A DNA stretch of 26,879 nt from an uncultured Coriobacteriaceae bacterium (lineage in GTDB: Bacteria > Actinomycetota > Coriobacteriia > Coriobacteriales > QAMH01): contig CACZSV010000120.1 of assembly GCA_902783925.1 (NCBI GenBank), positions 1 to 26,879 on the forward strand, in the 5' to 3' direction. Shown piece after piece: positions 25,200 through 26,879 of this stretch. Position numbers and translations under genes: made by a program. The notes beneath the pieces are model-generated. The model had not been told where the DNA came from. It saw nothing but the letters and a program-made list of their open reading frames with translations, and did no database searches. How positions within the stretch are numbered: the stretch's first letter is position 1; every line of letters starts with the position of its first letter.

Positions 25200-25344
25200 T
25201 GAGTTGCGTTTGCTAAGGGTAAAGAGGCAGGGCTCATTGCAATCCATAAAGCCAAGGCGTTCTGGAGCGTCATATCGAAAAGCGTATCTCATTGCGTACT
25301 CGACGCTGTTACCGCTTCTTGCCGATCTTCAACGACGCGTCCCT

Positions 25345-26556
25345 CTAGCGTACGTCGTCCACAAAGCGGCGAGTGAGGGCGACCGCCACCGCACCGGCGA
25401 GCGCGATGGCCCCCGCTACGGCGAACACGGTGGAATGGGCGCCACCGAGCGCCAGTATGCCGCCGGACAGCAGCGTGCAAGAGAATTGCCCCAGGTTGCA
25501 GGCCGTGGCGAGCACGCCCATGCGCTTGCCCGAGTTGTTGGGCGTCGACGTCGAGGCCACCCAGTTCATGAGCACGGGCGTCACGCAGCCTGTGCCGATA
25601 CCGATGAGCACCGCGCCCGCAAGAATGGCCCACATGCCGAACGCGGCCGCCATGAAGGCGCAGCCCGCCGCGAGCAACGCGAAGCACCCGGAAACGAGTG
25701 TCGACCGATCGATTCGCGCTTGGAGCGGCGCGCTTGCGAGCGAGCCGGCAATGTTGGCCAACCCGAATCCTCCCAGAAATAAACCCGTTACCGCTGAGCT
25801 CTCGCCGAAAGCCGTGATGAGATAGGGCATCTTCGAGGGCACGAGGTACGAGATCGTCTGCGAGGCGAAAGCCACGATGAGCGAGACGGCGAGGGCAGTT
25901 GCTGCAGCTCCGGTTACGTTTGCCAACTTGGCGCCATGGACCTGTGACGCATGGATACGGCTTGGCTCTCTGACAAAGAGGAGGGCCAGGACGAGCCCGA
26001 CAAGTCCCGCGAGGTAAACCCAAAACGGAGCCCGCCATCCTAGCAGGGCGAGGAACCCGCCTCCGGTCTCCAGCACGAGCACGCTCACGCCCGACGCGGC
26101 GCTCTGCCAGCCGTACACCTTCGCGCGTCTCTCTTCGTCGTAGTACTCGGCGGCAAGCGCCGCGGAAGCCGCGGCGATGCCCGCGATTGCGACGCCCATG
26201 ATAAAGCGCACTACGAGCAGGGACTCGAGCGTTGGTAGGAACAACCCGGAAAGGCCGCAGGCCGTGAACACGACTAAGGATAGGATGAGCGTGCGCGCTT
26301 TGCCGACGCGGTCGGCGAGCGCCCCCATGAACAGCCCCGATATCGCCACCGCGAGCGGCGGCAGAGTTATGACAAGCGAGATAGCGGTTTCGGAAGCGTG
26401 AGGGAACGCTTCACCCATGGCCGGTAGGGCGGGCGATACCGCCGCACCGCCCATGACGTTAAACATCGCCACCACGACAAGCGTGATGAGCGCTCCCGTG
26501 CCTGGTTGATATGACTTTATCGACTGATCTTGGTTGCCGGCCGCTTCTGGTTCCAA
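25345..26556 (-). CDS. MFS efflux transporter, 12-helix
   Basis: A 403-residue protein read from TTG 26556, seven bases after GAGGA. It has about 12 hydrophobic helices and the major facilitator motif A between helices 2 and 3 (GALADRVGKARTL). The hydrophobicity and length match the DHA1 drug/proton antiporter group. Substrates cannot be inferred. It may be an ordinary efflux pump or a self-protection transporter beside the RiPP locus. It is separated from the third precursor by about 240 AT-rich bases and is divergent from it. Confidence 0.87.
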   Translation of the reverse strand: MEPEAAGNQDQSIKSYQPGTGALITLVVVAMFNVMGGAAVSPALPAMGEAFPHASETAISLVITLPPLAVAISGLFMGALADRVGKARTLILSLVVFTACGLSGLFLPTLESLLVVRFIMGVAIAGIAAASAALAAEYYDEERRAKVYGWQSAASGVSVLVLETGGGFLALLGWRAPFWVYLAGLVGLVLALLFVREPSRIHASQVHGAKLANVTGAAATALAVSLIVAFASQTISYLVPSKMPYLITAFGESSAVTGLFLGGFGLANIAGSLASAPLQARIDRSTLVSGCFALLAAGCAFMAAAFGMWAILAGAVLIGIGTGCVTPVLMNWVASTSTPNNSGKRMGVLATACNLGQFSCTLLSGGILALGGAHSTVFAVAGAIALAGAVAVALTRRFVDDVR

Positions 26557-26717
26557 ACGAGTTTCCTCTCTGTCGCGACGCGCGTTCGTCCTCCAATATT
26601 CCTAGCCGCCGACTTCTTCACAGCCGATTCAAACTTAGCTTCCCAAGTTTCGTGAACTATACCGTGGCGAATCATTGCAAGCGTGTTCAATGAGGAATAA
26701 TGGGATGAAACATCTAT

Positions 26718-26738
26718 TTGTACGTACAATATTATAAG
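26718..26738 (+). promoter_or_regulatory. Palindromic operator-like site and -10 before precursor 3
   Basis: TTGTACGTACAA (26718-26729) is a perfect 12-base palindrome, immediately followed by -10-like TATTAT (26730-26735) and TATAAG (26733-26738), 59 or more bases before ATG 26797. A palindrome just ahead of the -10 fits a repressor operator. No GTGAC-type box is visible here. Confidence 0.4.
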
Positions 26739-26796
26739 AATGAAAAAGGAGTGTCGCTCGTTGGCGATACCGGGACGAGAGAAAGGATTGGGCATC

Positions 26797-26879
26797 ATGG
26801 ACTTCAACAAGGAAATGGCTCCCGGGCAGATACTCGAGGCGGCGAAGGAAGAGGGCTACGAGCTCACCGACGAGGAGCT
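26797..26879 (+). CDS. Nif11-like RiPP precursor peptide 3 (cut by window edge)
   Basis: ATG 26797 is nine bases after AAAGGA and opens a reading frame to the window edge, giving 27 whole codons. The visible leader (MDFNKEMAPGQILEAAKEEG then YELTDEE) has the Nif11-like pattern AKEEGYELTDEEL seen in precursors 1 and 2 just before their GG sites, but is shorter at the front, lacking DISPELREKA. An in-frame ATG at 26740 would add 19 codons with no family match. The GG site and core lie beyond the edge. Maturase 2 is the nearest modifying enzyme in the window, although more may lie outside. Confidence 0.8.
   Translation, partial: MDFNKEMAPGQILEAAKEEGYELTDEE

Noticed and set aside
25258..25273. 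Sequence ATGACGCTCCAGAACG on the minus strand resembling the shared box
   Set aside because: Only 11 of 16 positions match and it lies between convergent genes, not at a promoter.
26517..26675. Minus-strand ORF of 52 residues ahead of the MFS gene
   Set aside because: It overlaps the transporter start in another frame and has no ribosome site or family match.

Overview
The window looks like part of a chromosome from a high-GC, Gram-positive gut-type actinobacterium, most likely Coriobacteriia (Eggerthellaceae-like). The clues are the codon bias, frequent GTG and TTG starts, Tat-exported LPxT-anchored surface proteins ending in LPKTSD, and an ECF-S-like/HAMP sensor. This taxonomic call is inference. 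I see no tRNA, rRNA, CRISPR array or transposase.

Most of the window is one large, unusual RiPP (ribosomally made, modified peptide) locus built on Nif11-like leader peptides. Three precursor genes are visible: 11084-11287, 16409-16681, and 26797 to the right edge. At the left is a divergent sensor gene (<1-1506, minus). Next comes an export operon (1808-8258): a short HlyD-like protein, a C39-peptidase ABC exporter, a second NHLM-type ABC transporter with a dead peptidase-like domain, and a membrane diguanylate cyclase. The first modification block (8378-13508) is HipA-like kinase 1, radical SAM/SPASM maturase 1, precursor 1, HipA-like kinase 2, and a beta-lactamase-fold serine hydrolase. 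A CapA-like phosphoesterase lies convergently on the minus strand (13448-14443).

The second block (14714-22760) is a VanY carboxypeptidase/TylF methyltransferase fusion, precursor 2, a soluble class B sortase-like protein lacking the expected catalytic arginine, a PIG-L deacetylase, and a 1536-residue Tat-exported LPKTSD surface protein. A second radical SAM/SPASM maturase (22937-24286, minus), a YdcF-like protein, an MFS exporter and the start of precursor 3 follow.

The most interesting theme is that several enzymes have folds typical of cell-wall metabolism (VanY, penicillin-recognising hydrolase, sortase, PIG-L, CapA) but lack signal peptides and sit beside RiPP precursors. They may be cytoplasmic peptide-tailoring enzymes. 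HipA-like kinases may likewise phosphorylate the peptides. A 16-bp box (consensus GTGACATTCTGGAACG) lies upstream of at least four transcription units (1677, 9568, 14555, 16308), and related half-sites occur in hairpins around the precursors. This suggests one dedicated regulator for the whole locus.
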